Notes under the pieces: model-generated
Told to the model about the DNA's origin: nothing
The model's input: the letters and a program-made list of their open reading frames with translations, nothing else
Databases searched by the model: none
Assembly: GCF_035607535.1 (NCBI RefSeq)
Contig: NZ_JAYDZX010000002.1
Coordinates: 186,001 to 250,000, forward strand
From: Salinimicrobium sp035607535
GTDB lineage: Bacteria > Bacteroidota > Bacteroidia > Flavobacteriales > Flavobacteriaceae
Direction: 5' to 3'
DNA length: 64,000 bases
Made by a program: the position numbers and the translations under genes
In this document: piece after piece, positions 49,778-58,241 of the stretch
Position numbering within the stretch: position 1 is the first letter of the stretch
How the letters are laid out: each line of letters opens with the position of its first letter

Positions 49778-50905
49778 ATGAAACTTAACAGAAAAGATAT
49801 ATTGAATGCTCTTGAGACCATTTCGGTTTCAGGAGAGGGAAAGAACATGGTAGAGAGTGGCGCCGTGCAGAACATTATGACCTTTGGAGATGAGGTTGTG
49901 GTGGATCTTTTGCTCACCACGCCTGCGCTGCACATCAAGAAACGGGCAGAGGTTGACGTGATGAAGGCGATCCATGAACACGTCCACCAGAAGATAAAAG
50001 TAAAGGTGAACATTAAAGTTCAGGCGCCCGAGAAAACCGAGATCAAAGGAAAAGCAATACCGGGCATTAAGAATATAGTGGCTGTTGCCTCCGGAAAAGG
50101 TGGGGTAGGAAAGTCTACTGTGACTGCCAATCTTGCTGTTAGTCTCGCAAAAATGGGATTTAAGGTTGGTCTTCTGGATTCAGATATTTACGGGCCTTCT
50201 ATGCCAATGATGTTTGATGTGCAGGCAGAAAAACCTCTTTCTGTCAATGTCGACGGGAAATCCAAGATGAAACCTATTGAAAATCACGGAGTGAAATTAC
50301 TTTCGATCGGTTTCTTTACTCAGCCAAACCAGGCGGTGATCTGGAGAGGACCTATGGCTGCAAAGGCTTTGAATCAAATGATCTTTGATGCTGCCTGGGG
50401 AGAACTTGATTTTCTTTTGGTAGATCTTCCACCCGGAACCGGTGATATTCACCTTTCGATCATGCAGTCTCTGCCTTTGACAGGAGCTGTAGTGGTAAGT
50501 ACGCCTCAAAATGTAGCGCTTGCCGATGCACGCAAGGGAGTGGCAATGTTCCAGCAGGAGAGTATCAATGTACCTGTACTGGGGATCATAGAGAACATGG
50601 CATATTTTACTCCCGAAGAATTACCCGATAATAAATATTACATTTTTGGAAGGGAAGGCGCAAAGATGCTGGCCGAAGACCTACAGGTGCCATTTTTAGG
50701 GCAAATTCCACTGGTGCAGAGTATCAGGGAAGCGGGAGATATTGGACATCCGGCAGCATTGCAGGAAAACACGCCGCTCTCCAGGGCCTTTGAAACTCTC
50801 ACGCAGAATGTGGTTCAGGAAACTGTAAACCGAAACAGCAGTTTACCACCAACAGAGGCAATAAAAATCACCACTATGGCTGGCTGTAGTGCAGTTAATA
50901 AATAG
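49778..50905 (+). CDS. Mrp/ApbC-type Fe-S scaffold ATPase
   Basis: A 375-residue P-loop protein of the Mrp/Nbp35 group. A MIP18-like (DUF59) domain (about 1-90) precedes the deviant Walker A VASGKGGVGKSTVTANLAV (about 107-125) and the VDLPPGTGDIHLSI Walker B region. It carries Fe-S clusters for delivery to apoproteins. It is followed two bases later by an Nfu-type gene, the classic pairing for Fe-S assembly. Confidence 0.93.
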   Translation: MKLNRKDILNALETISVSGEGKNMVESGAVQNIMTFGDEVVVDLLLTTPALHIKKRAEVDVMKAIHEHVHQKIKVKVNIKVQAPEKTEIKGKAIPGIKNIVAVASGKGGVGKSTVTANLAVSLAKMGFKVGLLDSDIYGPSMPMMFDVQAEKPLSVNVDGKSKMKPIENHGVKLLSIGFFTQPNQAVIWRGPMAAKALNQMIFDAAWGELDFLLVDLPPGTGDIHLSIMQSLPLTGAVVVSTPQNVALADARKGVAMFQQESINVPVLGIIENMAYFTPEELPDNKYYIFGREGAKMLAEDLQVPFLGQIPLVQSIREAGDIGHPAALQENTPLSRAFETLTQNVVQETVNRNSSLPPTEAIKITTMAGCSAVNK

Positions 50906-50907
50906 TC

Positions 50908-51153
50908 ATGACAAGCGAAGAAGTTAGATTAAACGTAGAGAGGGCTCTGGAAGAAATAAGGCCTTTCTTAAAGAACGATGGGGGAGATATTTCCCTCATT
51001 AGCATTGAAGATGACGATAGGCTGGTAAAGGTACAGTTGCAGGGAGCCTGTGTAGGTTGTAGCGTCAACACCATGACTTTAAAGTCGGGCGTTGAAATGA
51101 CCATAAAAAGATATGTGCCTCAAATCGAAAAAGTGCTGAACATCGAAAAATAG
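50908..51153 (+). CDS. NifU-type C-terminal domain protein (Nfu)
   Basis: An 81-residue protein: VERALEEIRPFLKNDGGDISLI and the cluster motif GACVGCSVNTMTLKSGVE with the CxxC pair. Carries or transfers Fe-S clusters and is typical of Bacteroidota Nfu. Cotranscribed with mrp. A hairpin based on AAAAATAGCATTTTC (51146-51160) with flanking GTGC/GCAC crosses its stop. Confidence 0.93.
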   Translation: MTSEEVRLNVERALEEIRPFLKNDGGDISLISIEDDDRLVKVQLQGACVGCSVNTMTLKSGVEMTIKRYVPQIEKVLNIEK

Positions 51154-51183
51154 CATTTTCGGCACTTCACAAAACGAGACGAA

Positions 51184-52245
51184 ATGATTAAAACAGATAT
51201 GTTGATCATCGGCGCTGGGCCTACGGGCCTTTTTGCCGTATTTGAAGCAGGATTATTAAAGTTAAAATGTCATTTGATAGATGCTTTGCCGCAGCCGGGA
51301 GGTCAGTGCTCAGAGATCTATCCTAAAAAACCCATCTATGATATCCCCGCGTTCCCCGAGATTCTTGCCGGCGATCTGGTCGATAATCTCATGGAGCAGA
51401 TAAGACCCTTTGAACCCGGTTTCACCTTGGGGGAAAGGGCAGAGACCATTGAAAAACTGGATGATGGATCCTTTATCGTTACAACCAGTGAAGGAACCCA
51501 ACACCACGCACCGGTGGTAGTGATTGCCGGCGGACTCGGTAGTTTCGAACCTCGTAAACCACCTATTCCTAATATTTCGAAGTATGAGAATAATGGCGTG
51601 GCTTACATGATCAAGGAGCCCGAAGATTACCGTGGCAAACGCGTGGTGATTGCCGGGGGAGGAGATTCAGCTCTTGACTGGGCTATTTATCTTTCTGAAG
51701 TTGCTTCGGAAGTATCTCTTGTTCACAGGAGAAACGAATTCCGGGGCGCACTGGATTCCGTAGAGAAAGTTTCAGAACTTTCAAAAATCGGAAAGATCAA
51801 TCTTATTACCGAAGCAGAAGTAGTAGGCCTGAAAGGGGAAGGAGCACTGGAATCTGTAGTGATCCGTCACAAAGGTGAAGCTTCCGAAGAAGAAGTTAAG
51901 GATACAGATTATTTTATTCCGCTCTTCGGACTTTCCCCAAAGCTTGGACCTATTGCCAACTGGGGGTTAGAGATCGAAAAGAATGCGATCAAGGTCGATA
52001 ACAGCTATGACTATCAAACAAACGTTCCCGGGATCTACGCTATTGGTGACGTCAATACTTATCCCGGAAAGCTAAAGTTGATCCTTTGTGGCTTCCACGA
52101 GGCAGCGATCATGTGCCAAAGTGCATACCAACGCATCTTCCCCGATAAGAAATATGTCATGAAATACACGACTGTAAGCGGAGTGAATGGTTTTGATGGC
52201 AGTAAGAAGGAAGCGAAAAGAGAAGTAGTAAAAAGTATAAATTAG
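51184..52245 (+). CDS. Thioredoxin-reductase-like ferredoxin-NADP reductase
   Basis: A 353-residue flavoprotein: FAD site LIIGAGPTGLFAVFEAGL, NAD(P) site VVIAGGGDSALDWAIYLSE, and C-terminal YAIGDVNTYPGKLKLILCGFHEAAI. It lacks the CxxC of thioredoxin reductases, matching the type-2 ferredoxin/flavodoxin-NADP reductases. Probable partner is the 2Fe-2S ferredoxin just downstream. Fourth in the Fe-S block. Confidence 0.92.
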   Translation: MIKTDMLIIGAGPTGLFAVFEAGLLKLKCHLIDALPQPGGQCSEIYPKKPIYDIPAFPEILAGDLVDNLMEQIRPFEPGFTLGERAETIEKLDDGSFIVTTSEGTQHHAPVVVIAGGLGSFEPRKPPIPNISKYENNGVAYMIKEPEDYRGKRVVIAGGGDSALDWAIYLSEVASEVSLVHRRNEFRGALDSVEKVSELSKIGKINLITEAEVVGLKGEGALESVVIRHKGEASEEEVKDTDYFIPLFGLSPKLGPIANWGLEIEKNAIKVDNSYDYQTNVPGIYAIGDVNTYPGKLKLILCGFHEAAIMCQSAYQRIFPDKKYVMKYTTVSGVNGFDGSKKEAKREVVKSIN

Positions 52246-52260
52246 TTTCAAACTAATCCA

Positions 52261-52291
52261 AACCTCACAGGTTTCAAAAACCTGTGAGGTT
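52261..52291. repeat. Perfect palindromic element between FNR and ferredoxin genes
   Basis: AACCTCACAGGTTT pairs with AAACCTGTGAGGTT around 3 bases. It resembles REP-like hairpins found in Flavobacteria; it may also attenuate or process the transcript. Confidence 0.6.
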
Positions 52292-52306
52292 TAATTTTTG
52301 AAAGAA

Positions 52307-52645
52307 ATGTCAGATATAAAGATCACCATTATTGACCGCGAAGGAGAGGCGCATCTTGTAGATGCACCTACAGATATGAACATGAACCTTATGGAGGTGA
52401 TCCGCACCCACGAACTTGCTCCCGAAGGTACTATTGGTATTTGTGGCGGAATGGCCATGTGTGCTTCCTGCCAGTGTTATATGCTCAATAAAGATCATTT
52501 GCTTCCCGAGAAATCGTATGAGGAGGAAGATATGCTGGACCAGGCATTCTTTGTGCAGGAAAACAGTCGCTTAAGCTGCCAGATTCCTATCGTAAAAGAA
52601 CTTGAAGGCCTGGAAATTAAAATTGCTCCCTATAACGCCGACTGA
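52307..52645 (+). CDS. 2Fe-2S ferredoxin
   Basis: A 112-residue ferredoxin of the adrenodoxin/ISC type. Cluster ligands are in GICGGMAMCASCQC (Cys46, Cys52, Cys55) and LSCQI (Cys91). The ATG at 52307 is chosen; a TTG three codons upstream would also be possible. It probably accepts electrons from the reductase gene upstream. Confidence 0.95.
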   Translation: MSDIKITIIDREGEAHLVDAPTDMNMNLMEVIRTHELAPEGTIGICGGMAMCASCQCYMLNKDHLLPEKSYEEEDMLDQAFFVQENSRLSCQIPIVKELEGLEIKIAPYNAD

Positions 52646-52702
52646 TCTTCAAAAAAGGTTCAGTTTTTGCCCTTTTTGGGGGAAAAGTAAACAAAACGCA
52701 GA

Positions 52703-52867
52703 ATGAACCTCAATGTGATCGTTTTTTATTCAAACAAGTCAAAAGACTATCTTAAGCTGGACGGAGTGATCTCCAAAAAGCCGGTTGAGCTTAAAAGCGT
52801 ATGCTGTGAAAAATATAAAAAGGGCAAACGCTGTAAACGCTGCCCTTGTTTTGACTTAGATATTTAA
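52703..52867 (+). CDS. 54-residue cysteine-rich protein
   Basis: A complete frame from ATG 52703 to TAA 52867. The C-terminal part is CCEKYKKGKRCKRCPCF, with five Cys (34, 35, 44, 47, 49) among lysines, and the N-terminal part is a beta-type MNLNVIVFYSNKSKDYLKL stretch. Such small Cys-rich proteins could bind a metal. It follows the ferredoxin gene in the same direction by about 60 bp. I do not recognise a named family; conservation would have to be tested. Confidence 0.65.
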   Translation: MNLNVIVFYSNKSKDYLKLDGVISKKPVELKSVCCEKYKKGKRCKRCPCFDLDI

Positions 52868-52909
52868 ATTTTATTAGATCTCAGAGAAACCTGAGAGGTT
52901 ATATGCTTT

Positions 52910-54088
52910 TTATTGAAAAGCCGGTATCCCTGTAATATCCAAGCCGGTGATCAACAAGTGAATATCATGAGTCCCTTCATAAGTGATCACGCTCTCGAGA
53001 TTCATGGAATGACGCATAATGCTGTATTCGCCGGTAATTCCCATACCTCCTAATATTTGCCTGGCTTCCCGGGCGATGTTTATAGCCATGGCTACGTTGT
53101 TTCTTTTCGCCATGGAGATCTGCGCAGAGGTGGCAGTGCCTTCATTTCTCATCACTCCCAATCTCCAGGCAAGCAGCTGCGCCTTAGTGATCTCGGTAAT
53201 CATTTCGGCGAGTTTCTTTTGCTGCAGCTGGAAACTAGCTATGGGCTTCCCGAATTGTTCGCGTTCTTTAGCATAGCGTAAGGCAGTGTCATAGCAGTCC
53301 ATCGCAGCACCAATTGCGCCCCAGGCGATGCCGTAACGGGCTGAGTCAAGACAGCCAAGAGGAGCTCCCAATCCGCTTTTTTCGGGCATGAGGTTTTCCT
53401 TGGGAACTTTGACGTTATTAAATACAAGTTCCCCGGTTGCACTTGCCCGCAGCGACCATTTGTTGTGGGTTTCAGGAGTGGTAAAACCCTCCATTCCACG
53501 TTCCACTATGAGGCCGTGAATGCGACCTTCTTCGTTCTTTGCCCATACAATTGCAATATCGGCAAAAGGGGCATTAGAGATCCACATTTTTGCGCCGTTA
53601 AGCAGGTAATGATCTCCCTTATCTTTAAAGTTAGTGGTCATTCCCCCGGGATTGGAACCGTGATCGGGTTCAGTCAATCCAAAGCAACCCATCATTTCTC
53701 CTGAAGCCAGCTTCGGAAGGAATTTCTTCTTTTGGTCTTCAGTACCATACTTATAAATAGGATACATCACTAATGATGACTGGACAGATGCTGTAGAACG
53801 TACACCGCTGTCACCACGCTCAATTTCCTGCATGATGAGTCCGTAAGAGATCTGGTCCAGTCCGGCGCCGCCGTATTCTTCCGGAATGTATGGGCCAAAA
53901 GCACCAATCTCTGCGAGACCATTTATTAATTGCTTTGGAAATTCGGCTTTTTGAGCCGCTTCTTCTATTATAGGAGATACTTCACGTTTCACCCATTCCC
54001 GGGAAGCATCCCGTACCATTTTATGTTCGTCACTGAGTAAGTCGTCAAGATTGTAATAATCTGGAGCCTGAAATTGGTCTGCTTTCAT
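52910..54088 (-). CDS. Acyl-CoA dehydrogenase, glutaryl-CoA-dehydrogenase type
   Basis: A 392-residue FAD-linked dehydrogenase: IPEEYGGAGLDQISYGLIMQ, CFGLTEPDHGSNPGGMTTNF, MWISNAPFADIAIVW and ESVITYEGTHDIHLLITG with the catalytic Glu. Overall pattern suggests a glutaryl-CoA dehydrogenase, which would fit lysine catabolism with the saccharopine dehydrogenase elsewhere in the window. Monocistronic. Confidence 0.94.
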   Translation of the reverse strand: MKADQFQAPDYYNLDDLLSDEHKMVRDASREWVKREVSPIIEEAAQKAEFPKQLINGLAEIGAFGPYIPEEYGGAGLDQISYGLIMQEIERGDSGVRSTASVQSSLVMYPIYKYGTEDQKKKFLPKLASGEMMGCFGLTEPDHGSNPGGMTTNFKDKGDHYLLNGAKMWISNAPFADIAIVWAKNEEGRIHGLIVERGMEGFTTPETHNKWSLRASATGELVFNNVKVPKENLMPEKSGLGAPLGCLDSARYGIAWGAIGAAMDCYDTALRYAKEREQFGKPIASFQLQQKKLAEMITEITKAQLLAWRLGVMRNEGTATSAQISMAKRNNVAMAINIAREARQILGGMGITGEYSIMRHSMNLESVITYEGTHDIHLLITGLDITGIPAFQ

Positions 54089-54183
54089 TGTTGGTTTATT
54101 TGTTTGTCTGGAAGAGTAAATTTAAGTAAACAGATCTTAGGGGCAAGTGGGAAAGCTAATGAGTTTTACTACAGAAAATCCAC

Positions 54184-54192
54184 GGGGGGGGG
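54184..54192. repeat. G9 homopolymer tract
   Basis: Nine consecutive Gs in the 156-bp gap between acyl-CoA dehydrogenase and the transposase gene, about 100 bp upstream of the dehydrogenase start. Long G-runs are rare in this AT-rich DNA and could slip. Confidence 0.6.
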
Positions 54193-54244
54193 AATAAAGA
54201 GTTAAATGCCCGGGAAATAACGGTTTAGTTTTTCTCCTATTATA

Positions 54245-54706
54245 TTAAACCCTTTTAAAAAGATATTCCTGCTTATATGGCACGTCATATTTCTTCAAAA
54301 ACTCAACGTATTCTTCTTGAAATGTTTTTTTCATATGATGCTCCTTTTGCCTGCCGATATACTTTATTACGTCGTCTAATGATGAATGCCCATAAGAAAA
54401 GGCCCCATATCCTTCCTGCCATTCAAATTTGTACTTGCTAAAGTCTTTCTCATTAATCCAGGCATTGGAGGATTTTTTAATTTCTCTTACCAGATCTGAT
54501 AAACGACAGGAAGGTCTTAGTCCTACCAGGAGATGTACATGATCAGGCATACCGTTTATTGCCAAAAGTTTTTGATCCTTATTTCTTATAATACCTGCGA
54601 TGTATTGATAAAGCTTTACTTCCCAGTCGGGATGAATCAGGCTTTGGCGGTTTTTAACTGCAAAGACAACTTGAATATAGATCTGAGAAAATGTTCCAGC
54701 TCCCAT
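54245..54706 (-). CDS. IS200/REP-associated Y1 transposase
   Basis: A 153-residue HUH endonuclease-type transposase. The HxH motif is in MPDHVHLLV (His56, His58), and the likely catalytic Tyr116 is in DDVIKYIGRQKEHH. There is no TnpB and no clear IS ends, so it may be an IS200 relic or a REP-associated tyrosine transposase (RAYT). Three REP-like hairpins sit just upstream (54769-54885). Confidence 0.9.
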   Translation of the reverse strand: MGAGTFSQIYIQVVFAVKNRQSLIHPDWEVKLYQYIAGIIRNKDQKLLAINGMPDHVHLLVGLRPSCRLSDLVREIKKSSNAWINEKDFSKYKFEWQEGYGAFSYGHSSLDDVIKYIGRQKEHHMKKTFQEEYVEFLKKYDVPYKQEYLFKRV

Positions 54707-54768
54707 TTTAGGTTTGTTGTTCTAAAGATATTATAATCTAAAATAAAACATTTGAAATCCTGGGAATT

Positions 54769-54885
54769 CATCCCGAAGGGATGACATGTTTATAGATCAT
54801 TTAAATAGATAGAATTCGTTCGACCCCGTCAGGGTCGTATGTTTAACTGGAATTTTTTCTATAAAGATTTGAACCCTTCGGGTTC
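54769..54885. repeat. Cluster of three REP-like hairpins near the transposase gene
   Basis: CATCCCGAAGGGATG at 54769-54783 followed by ACATGTTTATAGA; a GACCC...GGGTC hairpin at 54821-54837 followed by TATGTTTA; and GAACCCTTCGGGTTC at 54871-54885, which on the minus strand reads as the first type with a following CTTTATAGA. The first and third face each other, the layout of a REP doublet. Confidence 0.8.
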
Positions 54886-54895
54886 TGGAATTGAT

Positions 54896-55630
54896 CTACA
54901 TCTTCAAATAAAAATCCTTTACGAGCTCAATGTATTCAGGAGTATATTGATGTCGTGCAGTCTCGATCACCAGTTCATCTTCGATTAACTGAGATTCCAA
55001 AAATGACATTTCCAGCAGAGATCTTTTTACGGGAGAACTCGGAGTTCCTTTTACCCGTGTGATTCGCTGGGGCAGAAGAGCATATTGTTTCCCGATCTTT
55101 AAGAAATGCTCCTCTTCGGAAGCCGGAATAACAACTGCGAATTTTCCTCTTTTTGACAGGAGTAGGGAAACTCCTTGTAAAAGCTCCTCGAAAGGAAGGG
55201 CTTCTGCAAATCGCGCCTGATCCCGCTTCGCATCCCCCGAAGAATAATCGGCAGAATAAAACGGCGGATTGGAAATAATCAGCTCATATTTCTCCTCTTC
55301 TTCCATTCCTTCTTCCTGCATCTCTTCGACAAACTCGTCAAAAGCTGCATGATAGCAAAAGAGCCTGTCGCCCCAATCGCTGTTCTCAAAGTTTTCTACC
55401 GCCTGCTCATAAGCATCTTCGTCTATTTCAAGAGCATCAATAAGTTCTGCAGTGCTTCGTTGTGCAAGCATCAAAGCAATTAGTCCGGTGCCGGTGCCAA
55501 TGTCCAGAATAGAGAATGGTTCGTGATCAAGAGAAGCCCACGCTCCCAATAATACCCCGTCGGTGCCGATTTTCATGGCGGTGCGGTCTTGCTCTACTGA
55601 AAAATATTTAAAATTAAAAGGAGAACCCAT
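54896..55630 (-). CDS. trmN6: tRNA1(Val) adenine-37-N6-methyltransferase-like protein
   Basis: A 244-residue SAM-dependent methyltransferase: KIGTDGVLLGAWA, ILDIGTGTGLIALMLAQRS and the catalytic NPPF in LIISNPPFYSADYS. Matches the YfiC/TrmN6 group. A near-copy of the dispersed palindrome (AAAAATGACATTTCC at 54999) falls in the gene. It borders the REP-like cluster. Confidence 0.9.
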   Translation of the reverse strand: MGSPFNFKYFSVEQDRTAMKIGTDGVLLGAWASLDHEPFSILDIGTGTGLIALMLAQRSTAELIDALEIDEDAYEQAVENFENSDWGDRLFCYHAAFDEFVEEMQEEGMEEEEKYELIISNPPFYSADYSSGDAKRDQARFAEALPFEELLQGVSLLLSKRGKFAVVIPASEEEHFLKIGKQYALLPQRITRVKGTPSSPVKRSLLEMSFLESQLIEDELVIETARHQYTPEYIELVKDFYLKM

Positions 55631-55707
55631 TTTTAGATTTTCTGGCGTTCAAAAATAGTAAACCCTTTAATTTAAAACTGTTTTGATTTCAAAATTACCT
55701 CTGGCAA

Positions 55708-56220
55708 TCACTCTTCCAGCAGTACTTTAAATTCTCCCACAACGTGTACATAAGATTCATCATCATAATTATAAGCGTTGAATTCAAAAGTACCCTCTAC
55801 AAACTTTTCAGTATGTTCAGTGACAATCACAGTTCCTGGATCTTCAAGAGTGTAATCATTATACCAGGCATCCAAATTGTGGTAATAATCTGCCCAGCTA
55901 ACAGATGAAGTAGTTCCCGTATAATATGTTCCGGGTCCATCAAAGTAACAGATCTTAAAGTCCAGGGCTTCAAAATTTTCCTCATCTTCGATGCCTCCGT
56001 AGAAGTCTAAGGTGATAATTCCAGATTGCGGGCTCGGATAAATTCTACCTCCCATAGTTTCAGGATCTTTAACTTCAAAAGAACGGCCATCAATCGTAGC
56101 GCGAAAATATTCCGATGATGCTAATAGATCTTCCGGTTCCAGCAGTTCCTCCGGATTTTCTTTTTCGCACGATGCCACTCCTACACATGCAATAAAAATA
56201 ATGCAAATCCATTTTTTCAT
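55708..56220 (-). CDS. Lipoprotein with DUF6252-like domain
   Basis: A 170-residue lipoprotein: leader MKKWICIIFIACVGVASC with Cys18, followed by an acidic EKENPEELLEPEDLL that may serve as a surface-export signal. The rest is a beta-rich domain (FRATIDGRSFEV, GIITLDFYGG, FVEGTFEFNAYN) similar to a family common in Bacteroidota. Start is the second in-frame ATG, at 56220; the first, 24 bases upstream, spoils the leader. Function unknown. Confidence 0.75.
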   Translation of the reverse strand: MKKWICIIFIACVGVASCEKENPEELLEPEDLLASSEYFRATIDGRSFEVKDPETMGGRIYPSPQSGIITLDFYGGIEDEENFEALDFKICYFDGPGTYYTGTTSSVSWADYYHNLDAWYNDYTLEDPGTVIVTEHTEKFVEGTFEFNAYNYDDESYVHVVGEFKVLLEE

Positions 56221-56389
56221 ATCTCTAGATTTTGGTTTAACCAATAGAAATGGAGGGACTGTGTAGGGATAGATACAAATATAGAGAATCTATTTAATAT
56301 AACAAACTGGGAATCAGCCGAGTGAAGTGAATTGAAATTTTTGTAAGGATAAAATAAAGCCTGGATATCAGATCCCTGGACTTTGAATT

Positions 56390-56914
56390 TTAGAGATATA
56401 GATCGATCAGCCCTTCGGGCGTCTTTACGTAAATGACTTTATTTTTCTTATCCACTTTTTCCAGGAACTGGTCGTTCATGGGGATAAGTACCTCTTTACC
56501 GTCTTTTTCGATCTCAAAAAGCGCTTGTGAAGTAGTGTCGTTGATGCCGGTGAGGGTGCCAACTGTGCCGTAATTTGCATCTTCAACGGTAAAACCAATG
56601 ATTTCGTGGAAGTAGAACTGATCTTCATTGAGCTCGGGCAGCAGATTGAGCGGCAGATAAAGATCGCATTTCATAAGATCTTCTGCATCTTCTTCAGAAT
56701 CTACCTCTTCAAATTTCACCCGAAGCAGATTACTTTTTTGAAGGGAGCTTCTTTCAATAAAAAATGGAACCAGATTATTGTCGTATTCGACAAAAACTGA
56801 TTCCATTTCTAAATAACTTTCGGGTTCGTCGGTATCGAGTTTGATCAATACCTCTCCCTTAAAACTGAATTTACTAACGATCCTGCCAAGATAGAAACAC
56901 TCTTCCTTTGTCAT
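56390..56914 (-). CDS. rimM: Ribosome maturation factor RimM
   Basis: A 174-residue protein that helps mature the 30S head around S19. The N-terminal barrel has CFYLGRIVSKFSFKGEVLIKLDTD and the C-terminal PRC-barrel-like domain has VGTLTGINDTTSQALFEI and IPMNDQFLEKVD. Its place 19 bp after rpsP is the usual rpsP-rimM operon. Confidence 0.95.
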   Translation of the reverse strand: MTKEECFYLGRIVSKFSFKGEVLIKLDTDEPESYLEMESVFVEYDNNLVPFFIERSSLQKSNLLRVKFEEVDSEEDAEDLMKCDLYLPLNLLPELNEDQFYFHEIIGFTVEDANYGTVGTLTGINDTTSQALFEIEKDGKEVLIPMNDQFLEKVDKKNKVIYVKTPEGLIDLYL

Positions 56915-56933
56915 TGCTCGTTAGAATGAAAAT

Positions 56934-57503
56934 TTAAGACCCGCTCTGGTCTTGTTTTTCTTCAGCGTTTGCTTCAGCCGCAGTTGCGTCATCCACTTCG
57001 TTTGCAGCAGCAGCTTCCTGGTCTTCGGTAGTTTCCTCAACTTCAGGTTGTGCAGCGGCAGCAGCTTCAGCTTCGCGCTTTGCGTTGACTTCTTTTTCAG
57101 CTTCAAGAGCTTTCGCTTTAGCAGCTTCCTGCTCTTTGCTTAAGTTCTCTTTTTTAGCTTCTACTTTACCTTCTTTTTCCGATACCCATGCGTTGAATTT
57201 CTCCTCTGCTTGCTCCTCGGTCAAAGCGCCTTTTCTAACACCACCGACAAGGTGATTCTTTAGAAGTACACCTTTGTAAGAAAGGATTGCCCTTGCAGTA
57301 TCTGTTGGCTGTGCACCGTTCTGTAACCATTTTACAGAACTGTCAACATCAATCTCGATAGTAGCAGGGTTTGTGGTTGGATTGTAGATCCCTAATTTCT
57401 CTAGAAATTTACCATCTCTTTTTGCGCGTGAATCCGCAGCAACGATCCAGAAAAAAGGCTTTCCTTTTTTACCGTGTCTTTGTAATCTAATCTTTACAGG
57501 CAT
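56934..57503 (-). CDS. rpsP: Ribosomal protein S16 with long acidic/alanine tail
   Basis: A 189-residue S16. The core (VKIRLQRHGKKGKPFFWIVAADSRAKRDGKFLEKLG to about residue 85) is standard, and a tail of about 75 residues, rich in Ala, Glu and Lys with acidic coiled-coil character, is added. Such extensions are usual in Bacteroidota. Operon with rimM; the leader from about 57504 onward is T-rich. Confidence 0.96.
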   Translation of the reverse strand: MPVKIRLQRHGKKGKPFFWIVAADSRAKRDGKFLEKLGIYNPTTNPATIEIDVDSSVKWLQNGAQPTDTARAILSYKGVLLKNHLVGGVRKGALTEEQAEEKFNAWVSEKEGKVEAKKENLSKEQEAAKAKALEAEKEVNAKREAEAAAAAQPEVEETTEDQEAAAANEVDDATAAEANAEEKQDQSGS

Positions 57504-57652
57504 AAAAATTAATTTGTGGGGTTCCCGACCCCGGTTATTAATGAGGGGGCAAAGATACTATTATTTTCGATTGTATATTAGGTAGTTAGTGAAAAAACTT
57601 CAGGGTTGGCTAATCCTTTAAGATTATCTGTTTTTAAACAAAGTTAATGAGT

Positions 57653-57702
57653 GCTAAACCCTGTTAAACATTGGGTTAGCCTCATTCTTGTCCTTATCTT
57701 TA
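57653..57702 (+). promoter_or_regulatory. Promoter with overlapping inverted repeat upstream of the DUF2383 gene
   Basis: TTG (57671-57673) and TATCTTTA (57695-57702), spaced 21 bp, look like a promoter. GCTAAACCC (57653-57661) and GGGTTAGC (57673-57680) form an inverted repeat with one bulged A that covers the -33 region, so a repressor could bind here. Confidence 0.5.
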
Positions 57703-57740
57703 GAAGTAAAAAAAAATTGCTAACTATAAAAAATTGAAAT

Positions 57741-58190
57741 ATGAACACTACAAAAGATCTTGCTGCAAAGCTAAATGAGCTTCTGGAAAAGAACTATGAC
57801 TCTGAAAAAGGATTTCAAAATGCTGCCGATGATGTGAAAAATCCGCGGTTAAAAGAATTTTTTCAAGCCAAAGCCAAAGAGCGCTATGATTTTGGCCACG
57901 AATTAAAGACAGAAATAAAGAACCTCGGCGAGTCACCCGACAAGGGAACCAGCGTTGCCGGAGATGCTCACCGGGCCTGGATGGATCTTAAGAGTGCGTT
58001 TTCTTCAGACAATGAGGAGGCGATACTGGAAGAAGCGGTGCGAGGTGAAAAAACAGCTGTAGAAGATTACAACAAGATCATCGAGGAAAATGGATTTGCA
58101 CCTTCTACTGCAAACCTGCTTATTAAGCAGCGAAATGCAATTGAGCGCACTTTCAAACAGGTAAAAGACCTGGAAGATGCTTTTGATTAG
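57741..58190 (+). CDS. PA2169-like four-helix-bundle protein (DUF2383)
   Basis: A 149-residue all-helical protein: DLAAKLNELLEKNYDSEKGF and EEAVRGEKTAVEDYNKIIEENG fit the DUF2383 ferritin-like family found in stress-related loci. Acidic and His residues that could bind metals are present (FGHELKTEI, EKTAVEDY). Regulated probably by the inverted repeat at its promoter. A strong terminator follows. Confidence 0.85.
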   Translation: MNTTKDLAAKLNELLEKNYDSEKGFQNAADDVKNPRLKEFFQAKAKERYDFGHELKTEIKNLGESPDKGTSVAGDAHRAWMDLKSAFSSDNEEAILEEAVRGEKTAVEDYNKIIEENGFAPSTANLLIKQRNAIERTFKQVKDLEDAFD

Positions 58191-58214
58191 TAAAAGTTTA
58201 GAATGGAAATATGT

Positions 58215-58241
58215 ACCCGGATTAAAACTCCGGGTTTTTTT
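58215..58241 (+). terminator. Intrinsic terminator after the DUF2383 gene
   Basis: ACCCGG and CCGGGT pair around a 9-base loop, then seven Ts. Confidence 0.92.

Noticed and set aside
54245..54706. Complete, active insertion sequence
   Set aside because: No TnpB, no recognisable ends; REP-associated or relic is more likely.
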